Assembly: GCA_964016985.1 (NCBI GenBank)
Contig: OZ024821.1
Coordinates: 125,238,035 to 125,302,034, forward strand
From: Anodontia alba
Taxonomy: Eukaryota; Mollusca; Bivalvia; Lucinida; Lucinidae
Length of the DNA stretch: 64,000 bases
Direction: 5' to 3'
Position numbers and translations under genes: made by a program
Part shown: piece after piece, positions 48,001 to 61,000 of the stretch
How positions within the stretch are numbered: the stretch's first letter is position 1
How the letters are laid out: every line of letters begins with the position of its first letter
Notes under the pieces: model-generated
Told to the model about the DNA's origin: nothing
The model's database searches: none
Seen by the model: the letters and a program-made list of their open reading frames with translations, nothing else

Positions 48001-51000
48001 TCAGAAACCACTGGACCGATTTCATTATAACTTGGTAGAAATCTTTCATTGTTGACCCTCTACCAAGATTGTTCAAGTTATCATGATTCATCAAAAAACA
48101 TGGCCGCCAGGGGGAGGGGCTTATTTTCCCAATATATCTATATAGAAAAGTTTAAAAATCTTCTTGTCAGAAACCAATGGACCAATTTCAATATAACTTG
48201 GCAGGAATGTTTCTTTGGTGACCCTCTACCAAGATTGTTCAAGCCATCATGATTCGTCAAAAAACATGGCCGCTAGGGGGCGGGGCATATTTTCCCTATA
48301 TATCTATATAGAAAACTTTAAAAATCTTCTCATAAGAATCCGTTGGATTGAGTTCAATGTAACTTGACAGGAATGTTGCTTTTTGGCGACCTTCTACCAA
48401 GATTGCGCCCTCATGATACGTGTAAAAAACATGGCCATCAGGTATTTTCCGTATATATCTGTATAGAAAACTTTTAAATTCTTCTTGTCAGAAACCACCT
48501 GACTGATTTCAATATTACTTGGCAGGAATGTTGCTTTGGTGACCCTCTACCAAGATTGTTCAAGCAATTATGATTAGTCAAAAAACATGGTTGCTAGGGG
48601 TGGGGCTTATTTTCCCTATATATCTAAATAGAAAACTTTAAAAGTCTTCATGTCAGAAACCACTGAACAGATTTCAGTATAAATTGTCAGGATTTTTCCT
48701 TTGGTGACCCTCTACCAAGTTTGTTCAAGCTGTCCTGATTTGTCAAAAAACATGGCCGTTAGGGGGTGGGGCTTAATTTCCCTATATATCTATATAGGAC
48801 ATTTTAAAAATCTTTTTGTCAGAAACTACTGGACCAATTTCAATATAACGGCAAAATTGTTCCTTTGGTGACCCTCTTTCAATATTCAGTTCAAGCCATC
48901 ATGATGCATGAAAAAAACATGCCCGCTGGGGTGCAGGGCTATAAAATCTTAGAGCAGTGAACTTGGCTGAAACTTCAACAGTAAGTATGCAAAGCTGTTT
49001 GCTCAGGTGAGCGATATAGGACCATCATGGTCCTCTTGTTCTTTAATTCTAGTTTCCAAGAGAAGTACAACTTTTTTTTATTATTTACTGATCATATGTC
49101 TTACTTTGTTTGTTTTTTAGGTCACCTGAGCTATTGTGATCACTCACCATCTGTCAACGTCGTCCATATATCCGTCCGTCTGTCCACAATCTTTAAACAA
49201 CATCTCCTCCTAAACCACTGAGCTAATTTTAACCAAATTTCACAGGATTGATCCTTGGGGGATACTGACAGAAAATTGTTCAAAGATTTGGAATCCATGC
49301 AGAATTCTGGTTGCCATGGCAACCAAAAGAAAAAACTTTAAAAATCAGAAATGTCAGAAACCACTTGACCAATTTCAATATAATTTTTTAGAAATGTCCC
49401 TTTGGTGATCCTCTACCAAGATTTTTCAAGCCATCGTCATTGGTCAAAAAACATGACCGCCAGGGGGCAGGGCTTATTTTCCCTATATATCTATATAGAA
49501 AATTTTAAAAATCTTCTTGTCTGAAACCACTGGACCAATTTTAGTATAACTTGGCAGAAATGTTCCTTTGTTGACCCTCTACCAAGAATGTTCAAGCTGT
49601 CATGATATGTCGAAACACATGGCAGCTAGGGGGCGGAGCTTATTTTCCCTATATATCTATACAGAAAACTTTAAAAAATCTTCTTGTCATAAACCAATGG
49701 ACAGATTTCAGGAATGCATCTTTTGTGACCCTCTACTAAGATATTCAAGCCTTTTTGATTTGTGAAAAAAACATGGCTGCTAGGGGGTGGGCCTTATTTT
49801 GCCCTATATGTCTATATAGAAAAATTTAAAAATATTCTTGTCAGAAACCACTGGACCGATTTCAATATAACTTGGCAGAAATGTTCCTTTGGTGACCCTC
49901 TACCAAGTTGTTCAAGCGGTTATGATACGTCAAAAAACATGGCCCCCTAAGGGGCAGAGGTTATTTTCCATATACATGTATCTATATAGAAAACTTTAAA
50001 AATCTTCTTGTCAGAAACCACTTGACCGAGTTCAATATTACTTGACAGAAATGTTCCTATGGTGACCTTCTACCAAGATTGTTCAAGCTGTCATGATTGG
50101 TCAAAAACAATTGCCGCTAGGGGGCTGGGCTTATTTTCCCTATCTATCTATATTAAACAGTTTAAAAATCTTATTGTCAGAAATCACTGGACCAATTTCA
50201 ATATAACTTGGCAGAAGTGTTCCCTTGGTGACCCTCTATCAAGATTCAGTTCAAGCTGTCATGATGCATTAAAAAAACATTGCCACTAGTGGGCAGGGCT
50301 ATAAAACTTATGCAAAAGTCTTAGAGCAGTGAACTTGGCTGAATCTTCAATAGTAAGTATGCAAATCTGTTTGCTCAGGTGAGCGATATAGGACCATCAT
50401 GGTCCTCTTGTATTGGTAATGATCTTTATATTTTTCTATATTTTTCACCACGAAATTTCTATATTTTCAAAACCATTCCTATATTTTTGTGACCCCAAGT
50501 CACTTGATGCACTGTACATGTGTAAAACGATGAGAAAATCAATCAGATTGAAGTATCCAATCATATTCAAATCAGATGAAATTGTCCAGAAGTGTTTGGT
50601 TTCTATGGGTCAGGCTGATACTGGAGAGAGGTATGACTCATTAATTTTGTAGGAGATGGTTCCTCTTTTGCGGCTGTTCTTTGTGCAGTAGTGGTATCAT
50701 AATTCGAGGGTTGAGCGCAAGACTATAGTAACTCAAACATATTTTTGAAACCCTTGTTTAGGGGCAACTTGGACCCCTTTGTAAACAATGCAAATTTAGG
50801 TGCCATTTTGACACACAAAAGAAGCATGGCTATATTATAAGCTCATATGAACCTTTGGCTAATTTGTTTTTCCTATACTTCAGTATTGGATCAAGCAATA
50901 ACAAAACAATACTCATAAGTGCAATGGCACCTAAATTTTCATTGTTTACGGAAAGAAATGTTGTAATCTTCATAAGGCCTTCATGGTGAGGAGATTAAGT

Positions 51001-54000
51001 TTGGGGAAAAACAACCATCTGACTTAAGCCAGTCTTGCACTCAACCCTCGATATGTGGCATTTGTTTTGTCCTTATTTGTTCCTCATCTCCTTTTGGTGC
51101 TTCAGGAAGGCTTTGCTTCATGATTGTGGCATATCTTGGGTATCTTCACTTATATTTTTGAAGCTGGCTTCCTTATGCATGAAATACCGGAAACCAGATT
51201 AAATGTATACGTCTTTAAAACTTGCATGCAGGGTAAAAATTTCAGCAGGTGACATTTTGAAATAGTTATTTTCACCAGAAAATAGGCCTTGACATTTCAT
51301 GTAACATATCTTCTTGCATGTCTCCTTGTCAAAGCCTGATACTGAAAAAGTACCATCAGTCTGACATCTGCTGAATTTGCCCAGAGCATGGTAAAGTTTA
51401 ATGCTACAGTGTAGCAGAAATTAAAGTAAAGACAAGAGCTCCGCCAAGTGGGGCATTATATTCCCGCGGCAAATAATAAGATGTAGCACATAAACTGGCT
51501 CCTGTATAATTCAGTGCTCCGGATATAAACTGTAAGTGGAATTACAAAAAAAAAATTAAAAAATTTTCATTGGGGCATAGCTCTGCTGATATTTGGTGAA
51601 CTGTAAGCTAAGGGTTCAAGCTGGCCCAGAAATTAAGGGAGAAGTGACTTCTCCCTCCTAGGAAAATAGGGAAAAGTTCGCTGCATCTAGGGATGTGTTT
51701 TTGGACAGAGGACACACAACAGAAGCATGGCTATATTATAAGCTCATATGAACCTTTGGCTAATTTGTTTTTCCTATACTTCAGTATTGGATCAAACAAT
51801 AACAAAACAAGCAAACAATCAAAAAAACAAAACAAAAAATGCTGCAAGAATTTTTTTTGTAAACCTTTAACTTGTTTTATACTGATTTTATTTTTGTTCT
51901 TCAAGGGAGCCATCTCAGAAGAGAATTAAAAAAAATCCAAAAAGAATTATGTTTATAAGTTTTGATATTAGTCAAGCTACTTAATTCTGTATCATTTAAT
52001 TAATGCATTTATAAAGATTTAATAATGGCAACATTTCCTTGTAAGCCTAATAGAAGAAGATGGAAAAAAAAAATAACTTGCCCATATGGCCATAAATTTA
52101 GTTATTTGCAAAAAATATACCTATTATAAAATAAAATTAGCACACTATTACCTCTAAACAATATGCTGCAAAAAGTTTAAAAAAACTTTCAAAGGGGCAT
52201 TATTCTGCCAATACTTGATGCACTGTAACCTCGAATTAATATACGCTGCTCCACATCATCGTGTAACTATTTATGAAGTTTCAGCTTGATCGGATGTAAA
52301 CTGTAGGAGGATTTAGCCGGAAATGAAAAATTAACAGTAATTTTCAAAGGGGTGTAACTCTGCTAATATTTGGTGGACTGTAACCTTGAAACACTATATG
52401 CTGCTCCACATCATGATCTAGCTACAAATCAAGTTTCAGCTTGATCGGATGTAAACTGTAGGAGTAGTAATCCGGAAACGAAAAGTTTACAGAAATTTTC
52501 AAAGACACATAACTCTGCTAATATTTGGTGGACTGTAACCTCCAAACAATATGAGCTGCTCCGCATCATGGTCTAACTACAAATCAAGTTTCAGCTTGAT
52601 CTGATATAAAATGTAGGAGTAGTTAGCCAGAAACAAAAAGTTTACAGAAATTTTCAAAGAGGCATAACTCTGCAAACATTTGGTGCACTGTAACCTCAAA
52701 ATAATATGCACTGCTCCACATCATTGTGTAACTATTTATGAAGTTTCAGCTTGATCGGATGTAAACTGTAGGAGGATATAGCCAGAAAGGAAAAATTAAT
52801 ACAAATTTTCAAAGGGGCATAACTCTGCTAATATTTGGTGGACTGTAACCTTGAAATATTTTGCGCTGCTCCACATCATAGTCTAACTACAAATCAGGTT
52901 TCAGCTTGATCGGATGTAAACTGTAGGAGGAGTTAGCGGGAAACGAAAAGTTTACAGAAATTTTCAAAGACGCATAACTCTGCTAATATTTGGTGGACTG
53001 TAACCTTGAAATAATATGGGCTGCTCCACATCATGATCTAACTATAAATGAAGTTTCAGCTTGATCGGATGTAAAATGTAGGAGGAGTTAACCGGAAATG
53101 AAAAGTTTACAGAAATTTTCAAAGGGGCATAACTCTGCAGACATTTGGTGGACTGTAACCCTGAAATAATATGCGCTGCTCTACATCAAGGTCTAACTGT
53201 AAATGAAGTTTCATCATGATTGGATGTAAACTGTAGGAGGAGTTAGCCAGAAACGAAAAGTTTACAGAAATGTTCAAAGGTGCATAACTCTGCTAATATT
53301 TTGTGGACTGTAACCTCGAAACAATATGCGCTGCTCCACATCATGGTCTAAACACTCTACCACTTTTTCCGAGATTACCTCTACATTGTGGAAGCCATCT
53401 TATTCCTACCAGCTGGATGAAATAACAAATTAGATGTGGTCATTTATTTTAGTGGCAGTCCATTAGCGGGTGTTTACCAAATTACAGTTTGTACACTGTC
53501 TTGCTCTTGGAGCAGTTGAAATATCTGCTGCTGGGAATACAATAGCTCCAGACAAGGGGAGTTCTAAAACAGGCCCCAGATAAGGGGAGTAATAAAAACA
53601 TAATTTTATCTTAATCAAAATAATGTGGGTACTCAATGGAATGTCTCTTTGAGGCGATTACAATGAATAACAAGATATGTTTTGTGCAAAAACAAAATGC
53701 AACTTATCCTAAATTATCACCTCATAAGTCATTTTTCACATTACCCGGAGCTTATCAAAAGCAGAATATACTCCTATTCTTGAATCTCTTCTTGTTTTCC
53801 CTTTGTTTCTCTTTTATAATAGAGTTATGATTAAAATTACACTACCCCCCCCCCCCCCCCAGCCACCAAAAAAAAAAAAAAAACATATCTTTACAGATGA
53901 ATTATTTATTCTTATTCTAAGCAGCAAAATTTTTTTTGGGGGGGTGGTGGTTCTTTTTTTTTTGTTTTTTTTTTTTATGTTTTTTTTTTTTTTTTTTTGA

Positions 54001-57000
54001 GCCTCTTCATTTGGCAGCAAGGGTTTGCAGGGCTGTATATACCCGAAGCACCAGCTAAAGCAGAACTTAATTTCTCAGGATACTAGAATGTGCTCAGTGA
54101 TCCCAAGGAAATTAAAAATAAAACTAGAAGATCCCTAAAGGGGGTGAATGCCCCCGCTGCTGCCAGTGTGTAAGGAGTTGCAGACACATGAACTCTGCTT
54201 TGGCATGATTATAAGCCAAAACAATTGAATAAATTAAGGGCATGTAATTCTTGCTATAATGGATTGAATAGAGTTCTCTGACCTTCATGCATGTGCTAAA
54301 CATATACTTTTTTCTGTAGTGCAAGGATCAAACCACAATCATGAAAACTGTAGAAGTTGCAGAGACATGAATATGAATGTGCAATGTGAATATGGCAAAA
54401 CTTTTAAGTAAATGAAGGGTAGTAACTCAAGCAATACAAATTTGATCAAAGTTCTGTGACCTTTATGCCCTGCCTATACTCTTACATTGCTGCAAGTATC
54501 AAATCATTATCATGAACACTGTAGAAGTTGCAGAGACACACAAACCTTACTATGCAATGTGTAAAATGAACCCTACTATGCCATGTGTATAAGGCAAAGT
54601 TTCTAAGTAACTCCAGGGTTTGTAACTCTAGCAGTAATAATTTGTCTTTGTGTCCCGCCGTGTGTCTATCCATCACACTTTATAGTCCAATTCGTGTCTC
54701 TGCAACTCCTAGTTTTCAAGGTAATTGTTTGATGCTTGCATCAAAGTAAAGATTAAGACTGAGCATGGGCATATAGGTCACAGAACTCTGGTCGAATTAT
54801 TATTGGCAGAGTTACAGGCCCTTGATTTATTTACTTAGAAAAATTGTCTTATATGGCATAGTGGGGTTCGTGTCTCCGCAGCGTCTCCTACAGTTTTCAA
54901 GATACTTAATTAAAATTTGCAGCAAAGTAAGAATAGAGGCTGGGCATATGCTTAAAGGTCACATAATGCTGATCATTTTTTTTTTACTGCTAGAGTTACA
55001 TACCCTTGACTGACTAAGAAATTCGCCTTATACACATGACATACCGGTAGTAGGGTTTGTGGGTTTTAGTTAGTGTTAATAAAATCACTCTTATTTCGCT
55101 TTTTTGTTCAGAATAATAACTCTACAAAACCACACTGGCAGTAGTAGGGGCAGTCATTCCATTTAGGGATCATCAAGTTTACCTTTTTTTCATGTGTGAG
55201 CTTAGTCATTTTTATACCCAGTCAAATGATAGTGGTGGGGTATTATGGTTACACGTTTCCGTGTGTCTGTCCGTCCGTCAGTCGTACATCTGTCCGTCCA
55301 TATTCCGTTTCTGGATGATAACTTGAGTAAACATCAATGCATTTTCACCAAACTTGGTATGTGAGAAGCCGAGCAGAAACGTGCACAGCGGAAAGCCAGA
55401 GCTAAGGCATCACCAACAGAGCTTTCTTCCTCAGACCTTCTTGTTCTATCTGCAACAGGCAGTTAAGAGCTAAGATTGGTCTCATCAGCCATCTTAGAAC
55501 ACACAAATAATAACACATCACACAGTTGATTAGGGCTGGTCATTGCCAGTAATGACAGACGAACGAGGTATGTGCATTGATATTTTAGAGATCTGGTTTG
55601 GGATTGCTAATGGGCAAATTTCGTCAAATTTTGACGGAGTTATCTGCCCGAGACACGTCCATATTTTTGTTTCCAGACAATTACTTGAGTAAATGTCAAG
55701 GGAGTTTAACCAAACTTGGTACATGCATTGATATTAAGGAGTTCTAGTTTGGAATTGCTAATGGGCAAATTTCAGCAGTGGTTGACAGAGTTATCTGCTT
55801 GTGACAGGATAATGGCGGGGTATTATAGTTTAAGGTTTTATTGTTCCAGTAGTATAATGTCTGCGCAACTCCTCCTACATATTTTAACTGATCAATTTGA
55901 AACTTTGAAAGCATTTTCTGAGGATGTGCATGCCGTTTGGGAATAAACCTGGCATAAATAGTTGTCTCATTTTTCATGTGAACTTGTTCATTGTTTGCCT
56001 TAATAGTATATATAGAGTGGCTGTTAGTGTATGCCCATTATAACCAATCTTTTTGAAACTTTGCAGATCTTTTCCACGTAGTCTGAAGATTTGCATATGA
56101 TTTGGACATAATTCTCTGATATTTTTTATGCTCCAGCCACGAAGTGGAGGAGGGCATATAGTTTTGCCCTCCATTATACATCCGTTTGTCCATCCGTGTG
56201 TCTGTCCGTCCGTCTCACTTCAAAGTACTTTTCATGTCTCTGCAACTCCTACAGTTAATGGTTTGAAACTTATACCATAGTAAACATATGGACTGAGCAT
56301 GTGCATAAATGCCATAGAACTTTGATCAAATTATTAATGGTAGAGTTATGTACCCTTGATTTACTTAGAAAATATGTCGTAATCATCACATGACATAGTA
56401 GGGTTTGCGTCCCGCAACTTCTCCTTCAGTTTCAAAGATAATGGATTGAAACATGCAACAAAGTAAGAATATAGGCTGGGCATGTGCATAAAAGTCACAG
56501 AACTCTGATCAAATTTCATTGCTGAAGTTAGATATCCTGCGTTTACTTTTTGCCTTACACACATGACATAGTAGGGTTCATGTCTCTGCAACTTCTCCTA
56601 CAGTTTTCAAGATAATGATTTAAAACCTGCAGCAAAGTAAGAATATTGGCTTGGCATGTGCATAAAGGTCACAGAACACTGATCAAAGTTTTGTTGCTAG
56701 ATTTCATACCCTGGATTTACTTAGACATGTTGCTTTATTTACATGACATAGTAGGGTTCATGTTTCTGGAACTTCTCCTGAGTTTTCAAGGTAATGGTTT
56801 GAAACTTGCACTACAGTAAGCATACTGAATGAGCATGTGCAGAAAGATCACAGAACTGTGATCAAATTATTAATGGTAGAGATATATATCCCTGATTTAC
56901 TTTGAAAATTTGTCTAATATACACATGACATGGTAGGGTTCCTGTTTCCGCAACTTATTCTTCAAGTTTTAAAGAAAAATGAGCAAAGAAAGCATATAGG

Positions 57001-58051
57001 CTGGGCATGGTCCCAGAACTTTGATATTTTTTTTTTTATATTGCTAGAGTTACATACGCTCATTTTCTTAGAAATTTTGCCTTATACACATGACGCAGTA
57101 GGGTTCATGTCCAACAGTTTTCAAAATGATTTAAAAACTTGCAGCAAAGTAATAATATAAGCTGGGCATGTGCATAAAGGTCAAAGAACACAGATCAAAG
57201 CTTTGTTGCTAGACTAACTTTGGATTTACTTAAAAAAAAATGTGCCATCTACACATAACATAGTAGGGTCCGTGCCTCCGCAATTTTTCCTGCAGTTTTC
57301 AAAGTAATGATTTAAAATATGCAGCAAAGTAAGAATATTTTGTTTGTGTTGAGGTTTTACGGACCAGTCAACCCACTGGGGTCATGTCGAGCGTGGTCAG
57401 TTTACCTAACCACACGTTTACTGGGCAGGCTTAATCCTCTAAGCGGTTAACCAGTATTGTGCACATTCTTTCGCCAGAAACTGACAACTGCCCTTCTTGA
57501 ATCAGCGGAAGGGAGAGAATGACCGTAGAAAATATTTCATGATCAACCTCCACGAAAGAATGTTGCCGACCTCAGCGGGGGTTGAACCCGCGACCTCCTG
57601 GTCTCCAGTCGGACGGCGCATCCAACTGAGCCACCGAGGCCGGCTAAAGTAAGAATATAGGCTGAGCATGTGCATAAAGTCGTATATCTCTGATCAATTT
57701 TTTATTGCTAGAGTTACATACCCTTCATTACTTAGAAATTTGCCATATTCACATTGCATAGGCGAGTTCATATCTCTGAACTTCTACAGTTTTCATGATC
57801 GTGGTTTGAAACTTGCATTACAGAAAATGTATAGGTTAAGCATATGCACGACGGTCAGAGAACTCTGATCAAACTGTTATTGCAAAAATTACATGCCTTT
57901 GATTTATTTAATGATTTTGCCTTATAACCATATCATAGCAGATTTCATGTGCAACTCCTATTACAGATGTCAAGGTCATGTTCGCCAAACTTGCACCATG
58001 GCAAAATACAGGGATTCATAACTTCTCTGAATTTGCTTATTTATCTTTTTG

Positions 58052-58083
<32 letters not shown>

Positions 58084-61000
58084 CCTACTTACATGTCATT
58101 TATTTTAAATCAAACTGGTGGTCATCATTATTTATTTATTTATTTATTTATTTATTCATCTATATTTATATTTCATTTGTTTTGAATCAAACTGGTGAGT
58201 AATATTTCTTCCTGTAAAATCAGCATTCTGAAGTAGTGAGTATAAACTGATATTCAATCAATACATAACAAAGAAAAAGAAAAAAAAAAGAGAAAAAAAA
58301 ATAATAAGAAATAAGAAAAATATTAGTTATGAATGAATTAACTATCCTTTTCCTTCAGTTTTCTACCACCAATTTCATTTACATTAATACCTATGGAACT
58401 AAAAATTAACCACTGGACCTTGTATTTACTCTGATGATTAACATCTGGAGAGAGAAATCTGGGGAGAAAAGCTGTAACATTAATTGGTGTGAGGCAGGAA
58501 ATTTATTGCCATAGTAATCTGATCTGTTATGCTTATTGCCACGGTTGTTCTCAAGAAAGGAGCCGGAAAAAGTGAAGTACTGTAAATATAAATGAAGTTT
58601 CAGATTGATCGGATGTAAAATGTAGGAGTAAACCAGAAATGAAAAGTTTACAGAAATTTTCAGAGGGGCATAACTCTGCAAACATCGGGTGGACTGTAAC
58701 CCCGATACAATATGCTATGCACCACATCATGGTCTAACTATATACCAAGTTTTAGCTTGATCAGACATAAACTGTAGGAGGAGTTAGCCGGAAACAAAAA
58801 AGTTTATAGACGAACGAACGCCATACCCTGTAACATAATACGTCCCGTTTTTCAAACGGACATATAACAAGGCAAAAATTAGTAGTAATAAATACAATTG
58901 CTAAAATGTTCTAGAGAGATGCACAATATTTCCAGCTGGCTCTGTTTATTCGGGCTGTTCCATCAGAGCTAAACAGTTTGCTATGTCTTGATTTCCAAAA
59001 ACCCTGCTCTATGAGAATAATAGTTCAAAGCAAATTGTAAATCTATATCAGATTGATGCGTTTATTGGAATTTGATCACATTGATAGATTGTCACTTCTA
59101 CAATCAGGTTATCTTGTGACATGTCTCATTTTTAGCTCACCTGAGCTATGCTCAGGATGAGCTTTTGTGATCACTTTTCGTCCGTCGTCCATCCGTCCAT
59201 CCATCCGTGCGTCCGTCCGTTAACATTTTCAAACAACTTCTCCTCTGAAGCCCCTGAGCCAATTTTGCTCAAATTTCATATGGAGCCTCCTTAGGTTGGG
59301 GAAAGAAAAATTGCTAAAATGGTTGCGGTCCATTGACCAAGATGGCCGCCATGCCCATATATGGTAAAAACCTTTAAAAAACTTCTTCTCCAGAACTGAG
59401 GATGCCTTGGGGCTGAATCTTTGCATAAGTCATCAGGGACGGGAGGTCTACCAAAATTGCTAAAATATAGGTCGTATATTGACATTTGACCTTTTTTTAC
59501 GGCAAGCTCAAGTTTGCTTCCCTATACATTTGTATGGGAAAAACCTTTAAAAATCTTGTTCTCCAAAACAGAGGATGCCTTATGGCTGAACCTTTACATA
59601 TATCATCAGAAACAGGAGGTCTACCTAAGTTGCTAAAATAGTGGTCGGACATTGACATTTGACCTTTTTGCGATAAGGTCAATTTTGCTTCCTTATGCAT
59701 TTGTATGGGGAAAATGTTCAGAATTTTAAACGACTTATCCTCTGGAGCCTCTAGGCCAATTTTGCTCATATTTCATATGGAGCCTCCTTAGGTTGGGGGA
59801 ATGAAAGATTGCTAAAATGGTTGCAGCTCGTTGACCAAGGTGGCGGCCATGCCCATATATGGTAAAAACCTTTAAAAATCTTCTTCTCCAGAACGGAGGA
59901 TGCCTTGGGGCTGAATCTTTGCATAAGTCATCGGGGACGGGAGGTCTACTAAAATTGCTAAAATAAAGGTTGTATATTGACATTTGACCTTTTTACAGCA
60001 AGGTCAAGTTTGCTTCCCTATGCATTTGTATGGGAAAAACCTTTAAAAATCTTGTTCTCCAAAACAGAGGATGCCTTATGGCTGAACCTTTACATATATC
60101 ATCAGAAACAGGAAGTCTACCAAAGTTGCTAAAATAATGGTCGTACATTGACATTTGACCTTTTTACGGTAAGGTAAATTTTGCTTCCTTATGCATTTGT
60201 ATGGGAAAAATGTTCAGAATTTCAAACGCATTCTCCTCTGGAGCCTCTGGGCCAATTTTGCTCAAATTTCATATGGAGCCTCCTTAGGTTGGGGGAATGA
60301 AAGATTGCTAAAATGGTCCCAGCTCATTGACCAAGATGGCCGCCATGCCCATATATGGTAAAACCTTTAAAAATCTTCTTCTCCAGGACTGAGGATGCCT
60401 TGGGGCTGAATCTTTGCATAAGTCATCGGGGACGGGAGGTCTACCAAAATTGCTAAAATAAAGGTTGTATATTGACATTTGACCTTTTTACAGCAAGGTC
60501 AAGTTTGCTTCCCTATGCATTTGTATGAGAAAAACCTTTAAAAATCTTGTTCTCCAAAACCGAGGATGCCTTATTACTGAACCTTTACATATATCATCAG
60601 AAACAGGAGGTCTACCAAAGTTGCTAAAATAATGGTTGTACATTGACATTTGACCTTTTTACGGTAAGGTAAATTTTGCTTCCTTATGCATTTGTATGGG
60701 AAAAATGTTCAGAATTTCAAACAACTTCTCCTCTGGAGCCTCTGGGCCAATTTTGCTCAAATTTCATATGGAGCCTCCTTAGGTTGGGGGAATGAAAGAT
60801 TGCTAAAATGGTCATGGCTCGTTGACCAAGATGGCCGCCATGTCCATGTATGGTAAAAACATTTAAAAATCTTCTTCTCCAGAACGGAGGATGCCTTGGG
60901 GCTGAATCTTTGCATAAGCCATCGGGGACGGGAGGTATATTGACATTTGACCAAAAATTGTTCTGATTGGAAATCTAAGATGGCCGTCATCTTGTTTATA

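Noticed and set aside
45990..50300. Series of plus-strand open frames reading [22 protein letters not shown] peptides, as if a repeat protein
   Set aside because: The units are about 166 bp, not a multiple of three, so no frame persists across units; frames end in every unit. These are translations of a non-coding array.
50413..50652. 79-codon open frame after the element at 50412
   Set aside because: Its start lies at the element boundary, there is no homology I can name and no splice context; status unknown rather than gene.
53840..54000. Biological signal in the poly-C/poly-A/poly-T stretch
   Set aside because: Adjacent homopolymers of several types suggest sequencing or assembly error as much as biology.
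57560..57645. Functional tRNA gene on the minus strand
   Set aside because: Good A and B boxes, but part of a 307-bp SINE with target duplication and no normal 3' end.
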